Numbered from the stretch's first letter, positions 24,120-34,129 are shown. The stretch: 64,000 nt of DNA from Photorhabdus akhurstii (GCF_018448925.1 NZ_RCWE01000007.1:1-64000), one strand, 5' to 3'. Numbers and translations: made by a program. Notes: generated from the letters alone by a model not told the origin.

Positions 24120-25256
24120 ATGGCAATCATCCACCGCACTGCAAAATATTTTCTGACTGCCATATTGATGCTACTGTCTATCTTTGCGCAAGCAAAAGAA
24201 ATTACAGTCAAAGACGTTGCGGGCCGGAAGGTTAAAGTTAACGCGCCAGTTAATCGGGTTATGCTGGCTGACAGCCGAGCATTGATTGCACTAAATATTC
24301 TTCATCCTGATAATCCGCTTAAAAGTATTGTTGCCTGGGATAATGCACTGGAAATTAAATCTCCAGATTTAGCAATTGTTTATGAAAAAGACTTCCCGCA
24401 ATTGCGGGATATTCCGGTATTCCCTAGCCCTTATCAAAACGATTTTAGCGTCGAAAAAGCGCTGACTTATAAACCCGATCTGGTTATCTTTGATATTGGT
24501 CTTCAAACTAAATTCAATGATAGTGGAACCATAACTTTACTGGAAAAAGCGGGCATTCCGGTTATCTTTATCGATTTCCGTCAATATCCGCTAACAAATA
24601 CGATTCCAAGTATGGTTTTACTTGGGAAAGTATTTAGTAAAGAAGAAAATGCACAAAAATTTATTGAGTTTTATCAAGAGAGGATGAAAATTATTAACCA
24701 ACGCGTTGGTACGTTAGGTAAAGAACAGCGTCCTCCGGTGTTTATCGAACGCCACGCAGGTATGTTAGGTGCTGAATATTGCTGTAAAACTTTCGGAAAT
24801 GGCAATTTTGGCGAATTTGTTACGGCCGCCGGAGGTGATAACCTCGGTGCTCGCTGGTTCTCAGGTATGGATGGTGAGGTAAACGAAGAACAATTAATCG
24901 TCAGTAATCCTGAGTTTTATCTGATGACCGCCGCAGATTGGGATAAAGTCCATCCCGGAAGTTTCTCTGTGCCATTAGGCTACACCGGCAATCTAAAACA
25001 GTCACAGGAAAGACTGAAAAAATTACTGACACGCCCTAAATTAAGCGTATTAAGAGCATTTCGCGAAAAACAAGTAATAGCACTGTACCACCAATATTAC
25101 GATACGCCGTTTAACATCATTGCGGTTGAAATCATTGCTAAATTCCTGCATCCGAAGTTATTTGAAGATATCGATCCACAAGCTGATAGCCTATATCTGC
25201 ATAAAACCTTTACCGCTCTTGACGGTAACGGGATATTCTGGGTTACAGCAAAATAA
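24120..25256 (+). CDS. Periplasmic iron-siderophore/haem-type ABC substrate-binding protein
   Basis: The 378-residue precursor (MAIIHRTAKYFLTAILMLLS, signal cleavage near AQAKE) belongs to the FecB/FhuD/BtuF class III binding-protein fold. It has ITVKDVAGRKVKVNAPVNRV at the N-terminus, LTYKPDLVIF, LLEKAGIPVIFIDF and the C-terminal ELVI-type helix region. ATG 24120 has AAAGGAG upstream, and longer frames starting at 24057 lack one. A Fur box precedes it. No permease or ATPase gene is next to it, so it must work with a transporter encoded elsewhere. The ligand is not determinable here. Confidence 0.85.
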   Translation: MAIIHRTAKYFLTAILMLLSIFAQAKEITVKDVAGRKVKVNAPVNRVMLADSRALIALNILHPDNPLKSIVAWDNALEIKSPDLAIVYEKDFPQLRDIPVFPSPYQNDFSVEKALTYKPDLVIFDIGLQTKFNDSGTITLLEKAGIPVIFIDFRQYPLTNTIPSMVLLGKVFSKEENAQKFIEFYQERMKIINQRVGTLGKEQRPPVFIERHAGMLGAEYCCKTFGNGNFGEFVTAAGGDNLGARWFSGMDGEVNEEQLIVSNPEFYLMTAADWDKVHPGSFSVPLGYTGNLKQSQERLKKLLTRPKLSVLRAFREKQVIALYHQYYDTPFNIIAVEIIAKFLHPKLFEDIDPQADSLYLHKTFTALDGNGIFWVTAK

Positions 25257-25690
25257 TATTTCTTTTCAATCCGTTGGAATACGCCAACGGATACTTAGTT
25301 TCACCATTCATTTATAATTTCCGTTCGTTAATATACCTAATATTTTATATAACGTGCTAATAGACATCTATTATTTTGTGCTCTACTATAGTTGATGCTA
25401 AAAAAAATATAAAACATGACAAGATAAATTAGGTTAAGTAATAAATATAAAGTAAAAATATATTCACATAATGAAACTATATAAAACCTGTTAATTAAGC
25501 ATCTATCCCAGTAATTCAGGGCCATTATTGTCAATAAATCATATACACAGGTAAAGTACAGAAATCAGGCTATATACATGATATACAGAGAATCATTCTC
25601 TCTTTACTAACAAGAATGGAAAATAAAATAACCTAATGAGATAGATTCTCGATGTAACTATTCTTAAACCAAAGTACTCGGAGTATATTA
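25257..25690. other. Gap with a terminator-like hairpin
   Basis: ATCCGTTGG (25269-25277) and CCAACGGAT (25284-25292) form a perfect 9-bp stem just after the binding-protein stop, with a weak T-tract. The rest is AT-rich without a recognisable promoter or gene. Confidence 0.6.
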
Positions 25691-27175
25691 ATGAAACGAT
25701 TACATGATATTGAGAAAGAGATGTTGCCCGTTGAATCCTACAAAATGCTTATTGATGGGCAATGGGTAGATAGTGTATCCAAAGCGACAACCAAAAGTTA
25801 TAACCCGGCGACAGGGGAATTACTGGCTGAATATGTATCCGGTAATGCGGAAGATGTCGATCTTGCTGTCTGCGCCGCGAAAAAAGCTTTCCACGCCTGG
25901 AGTCAAACCTCCGCCATCGAAAGACAATCAGCTTTACTGAAAATTGCTGATTTACTAGAAGCAGAACAAGAACGTTTTGCCATCCTTGAATCACTGGATA
26001 CCGGCAAACCATTAAATGAATCCCTGTATATGGATCTACCGGCCTCCATTGACCATTTTCGCTATTTTGCGGGTGTGATCCGTTCCCATACCGATGAAGC
26101 TTCAGTTCTGGATGCCAATACACTCAGCCTGGTGATCCGTGAACCCATTGGTGTTGTCGGGCAGGTAATTCCCTGGAATTTCCCACTACTGATGGCAGCA
26201 TGGAAACTGGCTCCTGCTCTTGCCGCAGGCAATACCGTTGTGATTAACCCGGCAACACTGACACCAATCACTCTGCTTGAACTGGGTCGAATATTGGATA
26301 AAGTCCTGCCAGCCGGGGTGGTTAACATTGTTACAGGCCGTGGTTCAGTTGTTGGTCAAGCCATTCTGGATCACAAAGATGTCGAAAAAGTGGCATTCAC
26401 TGGTTCCACCAGAGTAGGTTATACCGTAGCCGAAGCCGCAGCCAAAAAGCTGATCCCTGCAACACTGGAACTTGGCGGTAAGTCAGCCAATATTATCTTC
26501 CCTGATGCCAATATGAAAAAGGCAGTAAAATATGCAGCCAGAGCGATTTTGCTGAATCAGGGTCAAGCGTGTGAATCAGGTTCCCGGTTATTCTTGCATA
26601 AAGATATTCATGATGAATTCCTCAAATCCTTAAAAGTAGAATTCGAATCCATCCAGGTTGGTGACCCGTTAGCAAAAGATACTCAAATGGGAAGCCAAGT
26701 TAGCCAGGAACAAATGGAAAAAATTCTTGGATATGTCGATATTGCGAGAAAAGAGGGCGCAACCATTCTCACGGGCGGCAAACGCATTACTGGGGAAGGT
26801 TATGATGATGGCTTCTTTATCCAGCCAACCATTATTACCAACGTTACTAATGACATGCGAGTCGCGCGCGAAGAGATTTTTGGCCCTGTATTGACCGTTA
26901 TTCCGTTCAGCGAAGAAGAAGAGGTCATCGGAATGGCAAATGATTCTGATTATGGCCTGGCGGGCGCTGTCTGGACACAGGATATCGACCGTGCACTACG
27001 TGTAGCTAAAGCTGTCAGAACTGGCCGTATGTGGATTAATACTTACCATGAACTGCCAGCTCATGCACCATTTGGCGGCTACAAAAAATCAGGTCTTGGC
27101 AGAGAAACACATAAAATGATGTTGGATTCTTACACGCTGATCAAAAACATCTATATCAAAACCAGTGAAGAATAA
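25691..27175 (+). CDS. NAD(P)-dependent aldehyde dehydrogenase
   Basis: The 494-residue ALDH-superfamily enzyme oxidises an aldehyde to its acid. It has the full set of motifs: PWNFPLLMAAWKLAPALAAG, FTGSTRVG, the general base Glu260 in LELGGKS, the nucleophile Cys294 in NQGQACESGSR, EEIFGPVL and PFGGYKKSGLGRE. The usual Lys of the cofactor loop (KPAE-type) is replaced by Asn186 in VVINPATLTP. The ATG at 25691 is preceded by CGGAG. The closest subfamily is the betaine/aminobutyraldehyde-like group, but the substrate cannot be assigned. It is a single gene with its own terminator. Confidence 0.9.
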   Translation: MKRLHDIEKEMLPVESYKMLIDGQWVDSVSKATTKSYNPATGELLAEYVSGNAEDVDLAVCAAKKAFHAWSQTSAIERQSALLKIADLLEAEQERFAILESLDTGKPLNESLYMDLPASIDHFRYFAGVIRSHTDEASVLDANTLSLVIREPIGVVGQVIPWNFPLLMAAWKLAPALAAGNTVVINPATLTPITLLELGRILDKVLPAGVVNIVTGRGSVVGQAILDHKDVEKVAFTGSTRVGYTVAEAAAKKLIPATLELGGKSANIIFPDANMKKAVKYAARAILLNQGQACESGSRLFLHKDIHDEFLKSLKVEFESIQVGDPLAKDTQMGSQVSQEQMEKILGYVDIARKEGATILTGGKRITGEGYDDGFFIQPTIITNVTNDMRVAREEIFGPVLTVIPFSEEEEVIGMANDSDYGLAGAVWTQDIDRALRVAKAVRTGRMWINTYHELPAHAPFGGYKKSGLGRETHKMMLDSYTLIKNIYIKTSEE

Positions 27176-27191
27176 TCTCAATCTGTGATGG

Positions 27192-27217
27192 AAAAGCCTT
27201 CCAAACGGAAGGCTTTT
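27192..27217. terminator. Bidirectional terminator between aldehyde dehydrogenase and symporter
   Basis: AAAAGCCTTCC and GGAAGGCTTTT form a perfect 11-bp stem with a 4-base loop and T/A tails on both strands. It lies between two convergent genes. Confidence 0.88.
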
Positions 27218-27219
27218 AT

Positions 27220-28587
27220 TCAGATATTTGCTTTAATATCAACACTATCCGCATTGACATCTTTAATGTGTTCTTTTGTCAGCCGATAAACAACGGGACT
27301 CAACAATGCTAATGCAATCAGATTCGGTATCGCCATCATCGCATTCAATGTATCTGCCAATAACCAGACAAAATCCAATGACTGAGTAGCACCTACCATC
27401 AAAGCGATAATCCATACGACACGGAAAGGCGTGATAGCTTTTTGCCCAAATAGATACTGAGTACATTTTTCACCGTAAAAACTCCAGCCAAGAATTGTGG
27501 TAAAGGCAAATATTACCAGAGCGCCTGCGACAATATAGTTGCCGCCGGGAATCGCCATAGCGAAAGAAGTCGCTGTCAGTGTCGCACCTGTCTGACCGTT
27601 CAACCAACCACCAGTAATGACGATAGTTAAGCCAGTGATAGAACAAACGATAATGGTATCGATGAAAGTACCTAACATAGCGATCAACCCCTGGCGAATC
27701 GGGTTTTGGGTTTTGGCTGTTGCATGAGCAATCGGCGCACTTCCCAATCCCGCTTCATTAGAGAAAATACCACGAGCTACACCAAAACGAATTGCCGCCC
27801 ATACTGCCGCACCCGCAAAGCCACCTTGTGCCGCAACAGGTGTAAATGCAGATTTAACAATCAGAACAAATGCCGCGGGAATTTCACTAAAATTCACCCC
27901 CAGAACAATAATCCCGGCGGCAAGATAAGCAACCGTCATAAATGGCACTAATTTGCCTGCGACATCAGCAATACGTTTAATACCCCCAATAAGCACTGCA
28001 CCAACCAGAATCGCCAATACTACGGCCGTTACCGTGGTAGAAACGCCGAAGTTACTTTGCAGCACATCAGCAACAGAATTTGCCTGTACGGTATTGCCGA
28101 TACCGAAACAAGCAATACTGCCAAATACCGCAAACAGCGTCCCCAACCAGGCCCATTTTTTACCTAAACCGTTTTTTATGTAATACATGGGGCCACCAAC
28201 ATAGTGACCATTTTTGTCAACCTCACGGAAACGGACTGCCAGTACCGCCTCTGAATATTTGGTTGCCATGCCCACTAATGCAGTTATCCACATCCAAAAC
28301 AGTGCGCCTGGCCCTCCCAATACAACCGCAGTAGCTACACCAGCTATATTACCTGTCCCAATGGTGGCAGAAAGCGCAGTCATCAATGCATTGAAAGGCG
28401 ATATCTGCCCTTCTCCCCGCTGATGATTACGCTCAAATAGTAATTTAAAACCCGTACCCAATTTACGTATAGGAAGAAAAGAGAGACGGAGCTGCATAAA
28501 CAATCCAACCCCCAGAAGACCGACCATCATCGGTACTCCCAATACTACCCCGTTAATAGCACTCAGCCATTCTGTGATTAATCCCAT
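27220..28587 (-). CDS. AGCS-family alanine/glycine:Na+ symporter
   Basis: The 455-residue multi-span membrane protein carries AGCS hallmarks: LSATIGTGNIAGVATAVVLG, then GGPGALFWMWITALVGMATK, then GGPMYYIKNGLG, IFSNEAGLGSAPIAHATAKT and FAFTTILGWSFYGEKC. These carriers take up alanine or glycine with sodium. ATG 28587 (MGLITEWLS) has GAGGGAA upstream; the longer frame from 28635 is not needed. It is a single gene, and a CRP site lies about 120 bases upstream. Confidence 0.92.
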   Translation of the reverse strand: MGLITEWLSAINGVVLGVPMMVGLLGVGLFMQLRLSFLPIRKLGTGFKLLFERNHQRGEGQISPFNALMTALSATIGTGNIAGVATAVVLGGPGALFWMWITALVGMATKYSEAVLAVRFREVDKNGHYVGGPMYYIKNGLGKKWAWLGTLFAVFGSIACFGIGNTVQANSVADVLQSNFGVSTTVTAVVLAILVGAVLIGGIKRIADVAGKLVPFMTVAYLAAGIIVLGVNFSEIPAAFVLIVKSAFTPVAAQGGFAGAAVWAAIRFGVARGIFSNEAGLGSAPIAHATAKTQNPIRQGLIAMLGTFIDTIIVCSITGLTIVITGGWLNGQTGATLTATSFAMAIPGGNYIVAGALVIFAFTTILGWSFYGEKCTQYLFGQKAITPFRVVWIIALMVGATQSLDFVWLLADTLNAMMAIPNLIALALLSPVVYRLTKEHIKDVNADSVDIKANI

Positions 28588-28704
28588 ATATTCCCTCGGA
28601 TATCTCATAACAAAATAACAACATATGCGCAGCAATTTAATAAAGAATATTTACAGAAAATATGCGAGAAAAAATTTCGTAAAAATGGAAAAAGATTTAA
28701 TACT

Positions 28705-28720
28705 TGTGAGTGATATCACT
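28705..28720. promoter_or_regulatory. CRP-binding site between symporter and sugar kinase genes
   Basis: TGTGAGTGATATCACT fits TGTGA-N6-TCACA with one mismatch and contains the perfect 14-bp palindrome GAGTGATATCACTC (28708-28721). It lies in the divergent gap 28588-29129, 118 bases from the symporter start. The rest of this gap is AT-rich without other recognisable signals. Confidence 0.6.
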
Positions 28721-29129
28721 CGATAGAATTTTAAGATTAGAACATTCAAAAATTTATCACGCCAAATATATTAAAAAATATTTACGTATAAACCACTCTC
28801 TTAATCAAAATAATTTACCGAAACATTTAACTCTTTCCAATCATTAAAGTAAAACAACAGAACATTATCCTTTACACTCCATTTTTTGCTCATTAGTAAA
28901 CTGATTAATATTATTTTTAAAATCGATTTTTTAAGAAATAAATCCCTATTCTGGAATGGGTTTATACATCAACCAAAAGAGTAATAGAAAATATATGTGA
29001 TATCTTTCTATCATCATAAAACCACTAAATCTTTTTCGAGCCGCTTCACAATAACTGAATAACCTCATTGTTTTATTGTTCCACTCAACTCATTTTATCC
29101 TCCTGGATTAATGAATGAGAGAGAACCTC

Positions 29130-30722
29130 ATGGTGGAACAACAATATTTCATTGGTGTTGATGTTGGCTCCGCCAGTGTCCGCACTGCGGTTTTTGACCA
29201 ACGCGGCAAACGGCACGCATTTTCTGCTCGCCCTATCCAACAATTTCACCCAAAAGCTAATTTTGTTGAACAATCTTCTACTGATATCTGGGCGCAAGTA
29301 TGTGCAACAGTAAGAGAAGCTATTGCACTGGCAAATATTAATCCTATTGATGTTAAATCAATCGGCTTTGATGCCACCTGTTCATTAGTCGCGGTAGCAA
29401 CAGAAGGACGTCCTTTTTCTGTGGCTGAAAATGGCAATCCTGAACACGATATCATCATGTGGATGGATCATCGGGCAATCAAAGAAGCCATCACGATAAA
29501 TCAAACCAATGATCCTGCACTCTGCTATGTAGGTGGTGAAATCAGCCCTGAAATGGAACTACCGAAAATCTTATGGCTAAAAAACCACTTTCCTCAACGT
29601 TATCAGGATATCTGGCGTTTCTTTGATTTAGCTGATTTTTTGGTGTGGAAATCAACTGCCGCTGATGTAGCCAGTATTTGCACGCTCACTTGTAAATGGA
29701 ACTATTTGGCTCATCAAAAACAGTTCAGCGAAAAACTACTTTATGATGTGGGGTTAGAAGATTTAATAAATAAAGTTCCGTCTACCATCATTGAACTTGG
29801 CGAAAAAGCAGGTTACCTGACTGTTGAAGTGGCTAAAGATTTTGGGCTGCACACAGGGGTCATCGTCGCCAGTGGTATTATTGACGCTCATGCCGGCGGA
29901 TTGGCCCTGGCTGGCGCCGATCCAGAGGGCAGTCTGGCCATTATCAGCGGCACCTCAAACTGCCATATGATTGTCAGTCCTCATCCTGTCATGGTTCCAG
30001 GGGTTTGGGGCCCCTATTTCGGCGCTATGCTACCCGGTTATTGGCTCAACGAAGGTGGACAAAGCGCCGCCGGTTCATTAGTTGAGTGGTCAATTCGTCA
30101 ACACAATAACTGGCTGGAGCTAGAAATCGAAGCTAAGGAATCTGGTCACCATTACTACCAACTACTGAATGAAGCTGTCGCACAGTTAGAAAAGCAAGAA
30201 AAATACCCGACCGCACAACTTCATATTTTAGGTGACCATCACGGCAACCGCTCACCAAGGGCAAACCCTAATGCCAAAGGAGTGGTAAGCGGGCTGACGC
30301 TGGCAGATAGCCGTGATACTCTGGCCCGCCATTACTTGGCAACGCTGCAATCTATCGTTTATGGCACCCGCCATATTATTGATGCATTAGTAGAAGCAGG
30401 TCATAAGATAAACAGGCTAGTGATGTGTGGCGGCGCAACTAAAAACCCACTATGGTTACGTGAATATGCCAACGCCACCGGGCGCGAAATCCATCTCACT
30501 CAGGAAGAGGATGCTGTCAATCTTGGTTCTGCTTTGCTTGGTGCCGTTGCTTGTGGTTCCTTTACCGACTTCGCTCAAGCAGCGAAATCGATGGTAAGTG
30601 ACGGCAACATTATCAAACCGGAAAAAGAGACATTTTCATTTCATCAAGCCAAATATCAGGTCTATCTGCAAATGTACCGGGACCAGCAACGATATAACGA
30701 AATCATGCAAATCGGCGATTAA
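29130..30722 (+). CDS. FGGY-family pentulose/carbohydrate kinase
   Basis: The 530-residue kinase has the ASKHA-fold motifs: phosphate-1 loop FIGVDVGSASVRTAVFD, then SIGFDATCSLVAV and MWMDHRA. Phosphate-2 is LAIISGTSNCHMIV, and the C-terminal adenosine motif is RLVMCGGATKNPLW with DAVNLGSALLGAVA. The D-ribulokinase-like FGGY subgroup (human FGGY type) fits best. ATG 29130 (MVEQQYF) has a GAGAGAG region upstream; ATG 29115 is possible. It phosphorylates a pentulose or related sugar in the cytoplasm. No transporter or isomerase gene is adjacent. Confidence 0.87.
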   Translation: MVEQQYFIGVDVGSASVRTAVFDQRGKRHAFSARPIQQFHPKANFVEQSSTDIWAQVCATVREAIALANINPIDVKSIGFDATCSLVAVATEGRPFSVAENGNPEHDIIMWMDHRAIKEAITINQTNDPALCYVGGEISPEMELPKILWLKNHFPQRYQDIWRFFDLADFLVWKSTAADVASICTLTCKWNYLAHQKQFSEKLLYDVGLEDLINKVPSTIIELGEKAGYLTVEVAKDFGLHTGVIVASGIIDAHAGGLALAGADPEGSLAIISGTSNCHMIVSPHPVMVPGVWGPYFGAMLPGYWLNEGGQSAAGSLVEWSIRQHNNWLELEIEAKESGHHYYQLLNEAVAQLEKQEKYPTAQLHILGDHHGNRSPRANPNAKGVVSGLTLADSRDTLARHYLATLQSIVYGTRHIIDALVEAGHKINRLVMCGGATKNPLWLREYANATGREIHLTQEEDAVNLGSALLGAVACGSFTDFAQAAKSMVSDGNIIKPEKETFSFHQAKYQVYLQMYRDQQRYNEIMQIGD

Positions 30723-30744
30723 CTTTTAATGATAAAAACAGGCA

Positions 30745-30871
30745 TATACCCTATGGATTTCAAGATGGATCGCGACGGCAAGGGAGCGAATCCCCGGGAG
30801 CATAGCAAACTATGTGACCGGGGTGAGTGAGCTCAGCCAACAAAGAGGCAACTTGAAAAATAACGGGTATA
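30745..30871. repeat. Photorhabdus/Xenorhabdus-type dispersed palindromic repeat
   Basis: The 127-base element has inverted ends TATACCC and GGGTATA. Its internal hairpin has CCCCGG (about 30794) pairing with CCGGGG, and CATAG with CTATG. The body (AAGGGAGCGAATCCCC, then GGGGTGAGTGAGC, then GAGGCAACTTGAAA) matches a repeat I know to be common in intergenic regions of Photorhabdus and Xenorhabdus. It has no coding capacity and looks like a non-autonomous mobile or REP-like element. Confidence 0.85.
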
Positions 30872-30877
30872 AATGTT

Positions 30878-31735
30878 TCATCGCTTTCTGGCAATAAGCG
30901 TAGCAAAATTTAATTTTATTCTATTACCATTTTCATCTGTTTTATGAAGATGACCAGGATTTTCATTATATTTAATAATTTCCCAGTCAGAATAATAATT
31001 CTCCAATTCACTTGACATGAGGAAACTTTTGAATGGCAATAATGAATATGGCGCAGAATCTGTTTCAACCGGGCAAACAATCAGATTAATACCACCTTTA
31101 TTCGTCTGTTTCTGCATATTGTAAATAATATCGGTGATCTTTTCCCGTTGCAGAAACATCAGCACCACCGTTGAAATAATTAAATCATATTTTTCGATAA
31201 TATTGTGAGAGTTGATATCATAAACAGCCGTACAGATATTTTTAATCCGCTGTTTTTCTTTAATAGCATTAATTGCGTTAATATATTGTGGATTAATATC
31301 CACGGCTGTAACATCATAACCTCTTTCTGCCAGATAGAAAGTATTCCGGCCACGACCAGCCCCCAGATCTAATGTCTTACAAGGAGAAATAATATTTGCC
31401 AGATATCTAATTTCAGAGTGAGGTAATGACAAATTATTTTGTTTATAAAACAGATATTGTGGTTCACATAGAAAAGAGAGCTGGCACTTAATATCATCAC
31501 TCACCCATTTAATTTTATGCCAGACCTGTGGCTGAATAATGGGAGGCTGCTTTTGCACATTAAAATAAGCGGTTTCTTCCTGATCACCATCGAAAATCAC
31601 AAATTCCAGTTCACCTTCAAAGATCTCAAGACAAGCGTAAGTCCCTTCTTTAGTGTTATGTCTTTCAGTGAACATTTCAGGAATAGTATTTTTCTGCCAG
31701 ATTGGTATTCGTTTATAACAAATGAGGTCGCTCAT
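30878..31735 (-). CDS. tehB: TehB-type SAM-dependent methyltransferase (tellurite resistance)
   Basis: The 285-residue protein has an N-terminal cupin-like TehB-specific domain (about residues 1-90, with MFTERHNTKEGTYACLEIFE, then PPIIQPQVWHKI). A class I methyltransferase domain follows, with the SAM motif TLDLGAGRGRNTFYLAERGY and acidic VTAVDINPQ. This is the long TehB form. TehB methylates tellurite and selenite and supports oxidative-stress resistance in some species. ATG 31735 (MSDLICYKR) has GGAA upstream. It stands alone, without tehA. Confidence 0.87.
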   Translation of the reverse strand: MSDLICYKRIPIWQKNTIPEMFTERHNTKEGTYACLEIFEGELEFVIFDGDQEETAYFNVQKQPPIIQPQVWHKIKWVSDDIKCQLSFLCEPQYLFYKQNNLSLPHSEIRYLANIISPCKTLDLGAGRGRNTFYLAERGYDVTAVDINPQYINAINAIKEKQRIKNICTAVYDINSHNIIEKYDLIISTVVLMFLQREKITDIIYNMQKQTNKGGINLIVCPVETDSAPYSLLPFKSFLMSSELENYYSDWEIIKYNENPGHLHKTDENGNRIKLNFATLIARKR

Positions 31736-31949
31736 AGAAGGTTCCCTGACCATAAACTACATTTAAAATACATCTTATGACGGTATTCTACAACTGTAAA
31801 GCCATAAAGTCGCCAGAAGAAAAGTCTCTGGGTTTCACCATAGCTATGTTTGTAAGATGAAAGGAAAAATGATCCATTTTCCCTTAAATTGAACGAACTG
31901 ACTGACTATGAAGAAACATATGAAAGGAAATAAGATCTCATTGATAAAA

Positions 31950-31976
31950 TTTCTCCGGCCCCACAAGCCGGAGAAA
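31950..31976 (-). terminator. Terminator of the wza-wzb-wzc operon
   Basis: TTTCTCCGGC (31950-31959) and GCCGGAGAAA (31967-31976) form a perfect 10-bp stem with a 7-base loop and TTTTAT after it on the minus strand. It starts six bases past the wzc stop. Confidence 0.9.
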
Positions 31977-31981
31977 GGTGA

Positions 31982-34129
31982 TCAATCCTTATAACTGTAT
32001 TGATAACATCCGCCATAATCATAATAGAGACCAGAATTCTTCTCTACCGCGTTTAGCAACACACCTTTAACATGAATGCCATTTTGTCTAAACCGGCGAA
32101 TAGCAATATTAACTTCTTTAACCCTTGTTTTATGATAACGAGCAATTAACAATGAAGTTCCTGCATATCTCCCAATAATCGCAGCATCAGTTACAGCCAA
32201 AATAGGAGGAGTATCTACCAAGACATAATCATAATGCTCTTCTGCCCAAGATAATAATTCTTTAAGCTTGTTATGCATAAGTAATTCCGACGGATTAGGC
32301 GGAATAACACCTCGATTAACAAAATCAAGCTCAGTAAGGTAAGTTCTGGTAATGATCTCTTTTATCTGATGCTGACCAGCCAAATATTCAGACAGCCCCA
32401 GAGATTGAGGACTTTCCAACACCTTATGTAAACGACCTCTTCTCATATCTGCATCGATTAAAAGCACACGTTTATTACTTAATGCCAATACAGCAGCAAG
32501 GTTTACTGAAATAAAAGATTTTCCTAGTTCAGGCGCAGAACCTGAAAGAAGAATAATTTTATTTGCAGATTCCATCATTGAAAAATGCAAGGTTGTTCTA
32601 AGGCTACGTAATGCTTCAATAGCTAAATCTGTGGGATCTTGAATCGCTAATAACCGTAATTTATGACGATGAGTTCGCTTTTTCTGTTGTTGTTCAAGTT
32701 TAATCTGAGTCCCAGATAGTGGAATAGTGGCATAAACAGAAACACCTATTTCTTCCAATTGTTCAGGGCTTTCGATTCCTTTACGAAACATGACTCGTAT
32801 GCAAACCAATCCAGCAGACAATATAAACCCCAATACCATCATAGATACAATAATCAGTGACTTCTTCGGTTTTACCGCTGAATTTTCTACAATAGCTTCA
32901 TCAATAATACGTACATTACCCACTGTCCCTGCTTTCAAGATGTTCAACTCTTGCTGTTTATTGAGTAACTGCACATAAATTTCTTGACCAACTTGAACAT
33001 CTCTGGTCAAACGTAAAATTTCCTGCTGTGTTTTAGGTAACCGTTTGATTGACTGATTCAGCTCCTTTTTGGTATCAACCAAAGTCTTACGTTTATCAAG
33101 CAACGCAACATAAGCAGGATGTTGTTTAGTATACAATTGCTGTAATTCAGCTTCTTTGAAAGTCAACTCATTAATCTGTTTCTCAATTTGGACCAATGTC
33201 TCCAAAGCCGATTTTGCTTCAAGTGATAAATCGATAGATTCATTCGCTTGACGATATTGGTTAAGCAACTCCTCAGAACGATTGAGCTCAATTTTAACTT
33301 TAGGTAAATGATTTTTTAAGAAATTAAGACTACTTTCAGCCTCTTCCATCTTTCTTGTCACATTTTGTTGCAAGTAATTTTTACCAATACTATCCAGTAT
33401 TGACTTTATTCTTGCACGATCATCACCTTCCATTTCAAGCGAAATAATACCTGTACTATTACCTTTTTCTTTTACCCGCAAAGCTTGTTGCAACCCACGA
33501 ATAACACCCAATTGCCCCCGTTTAACCAACGTGAAACTTTGCCCTGGAGAAGCTGAAATATTTGAGATAAGCAAATTTATGCCATCAGTATCAAATACTT
33601 TGTTCACTTGCCCGAGGAAAACCTGATCATCAAACAGCAACCGATAATTTTCTGAATCGTCAACATATATTTTTATCCCTTTGTTCATATATTCGGGTGA
33701 TACTGCAAAATGTTTAATAACAATATCTGGTTTTGGCATACCACGGAGACGGGCAATTCCCTTACCTATCACAGGAAAATAATCCGCAGTAACCTGAACA
33801 TCCAAATTTAGATCCTTTACCGTCTTTCCCAATATCATTCGGGAAGTTAATAACTCCAATTCTGCCGATGTATCTGACGGTCTCCCAGAAAGCATATCCG
33901 CCATGTCGCCGATTAAAGGCAATACTCTACTTCTCTTTTCAACCTGCAATAAAGAATTTGCCTTGTATATCGGAGTTGCAATCAAGGAATAACAAAGGCC
34001 AATAACGGTAAACAATAGAGTGATTCCACCAATCACCCAGCGATAATCGAATAAGGCACTAAGAAGACGGCCTAAATCAATTTCATCACTATCCGTATGA
34101 GTGTGACTTGATTTATCTGATGTAGTCAT
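31982..34129 (-). CDS. wzc: Wzc polysaccharide co-polymerase and BY-kinase
   Basis: The 715-residue inner-membrane protein has the Wzz domain flanked by two membrane helices (WVIGGITLLFTVIGLCYSLI near residue 30 and SLIIVSMMVLGFILSAGLVC near 430), with a periplasmic coiled coil between. The cytoplasmic tyrosine-kinase domain has Walker A GSAPELGKSFISVNLAAV, A' VLLIDADMRRGRLHKVL and Walker B DYVLVDTPPILAVTDAA. The Tyr-rich tail YYDYGGCYQYSYKD is the autophosphorylation cluster. It drives assembly and export of high-molecular-weight polysaccharide with Wza, and its phosphorylation is reversed by Wzb. Confidence 0.93.
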   Translation of the reverse strand: MTTSDKSSHTHTDSDEIDLGRLLSALFDYRWVIGGITLLFTVIGLCYSLIATPIYKANSLLQVEKRSRVLPLIGDMADMLSGRPSDTSAELELLTSRMILGKTVKDLNLDVQVTADYFPVIGKGIARLRGMPKPDIVIKHFAVSPEYMNKGIKIYVDDSENYRLLFDDQVFLGQVNKVFDTDGINLLISNISASPGQSFTLVKRGQLGVIRGLQQALRVKEKGNSTGIISLEMEGDDRARIKSILDSIGKNYLQQNVTRKMEEAESSLNFLKNHLPKVKIELNRSEELLNQYRQANESIDLSLEAKSALETLVQIEKQINELTFKEAELQQLYTKQHPAYVALLDKRKTLVDTKKELNQSIKRLPKTQQEILRLTRDVQVGQEIYVQLLNKQQELNILKAGTVGNVRIIDEAIVENSAVKPKKSLIIVSMMVLGFILSAGLVCIRVMFRKGIESPEQLEEIGVSVYATIPLSGTQIKLEQQQKKRTHRHKLRLLAIQDPTDLAIEALRSLRTTLHFSMMESANKIILLSGSAPELGKSFISVNLAAVLALSNKRVLLIDADMRRGRLHKVLESPQSLGLSEYLAGQHQIKEIITRTYLTELDFVNRGVIPPNPSELLMHNKLKELLSWAEEHYDYVLVDTPPILAVTDAAIIGRYAGTSLLIARYHKTRVKEVNIAIRRFRQNGIHVKGVLLNAVEKNSGLYYDYGGCYQYSYKD

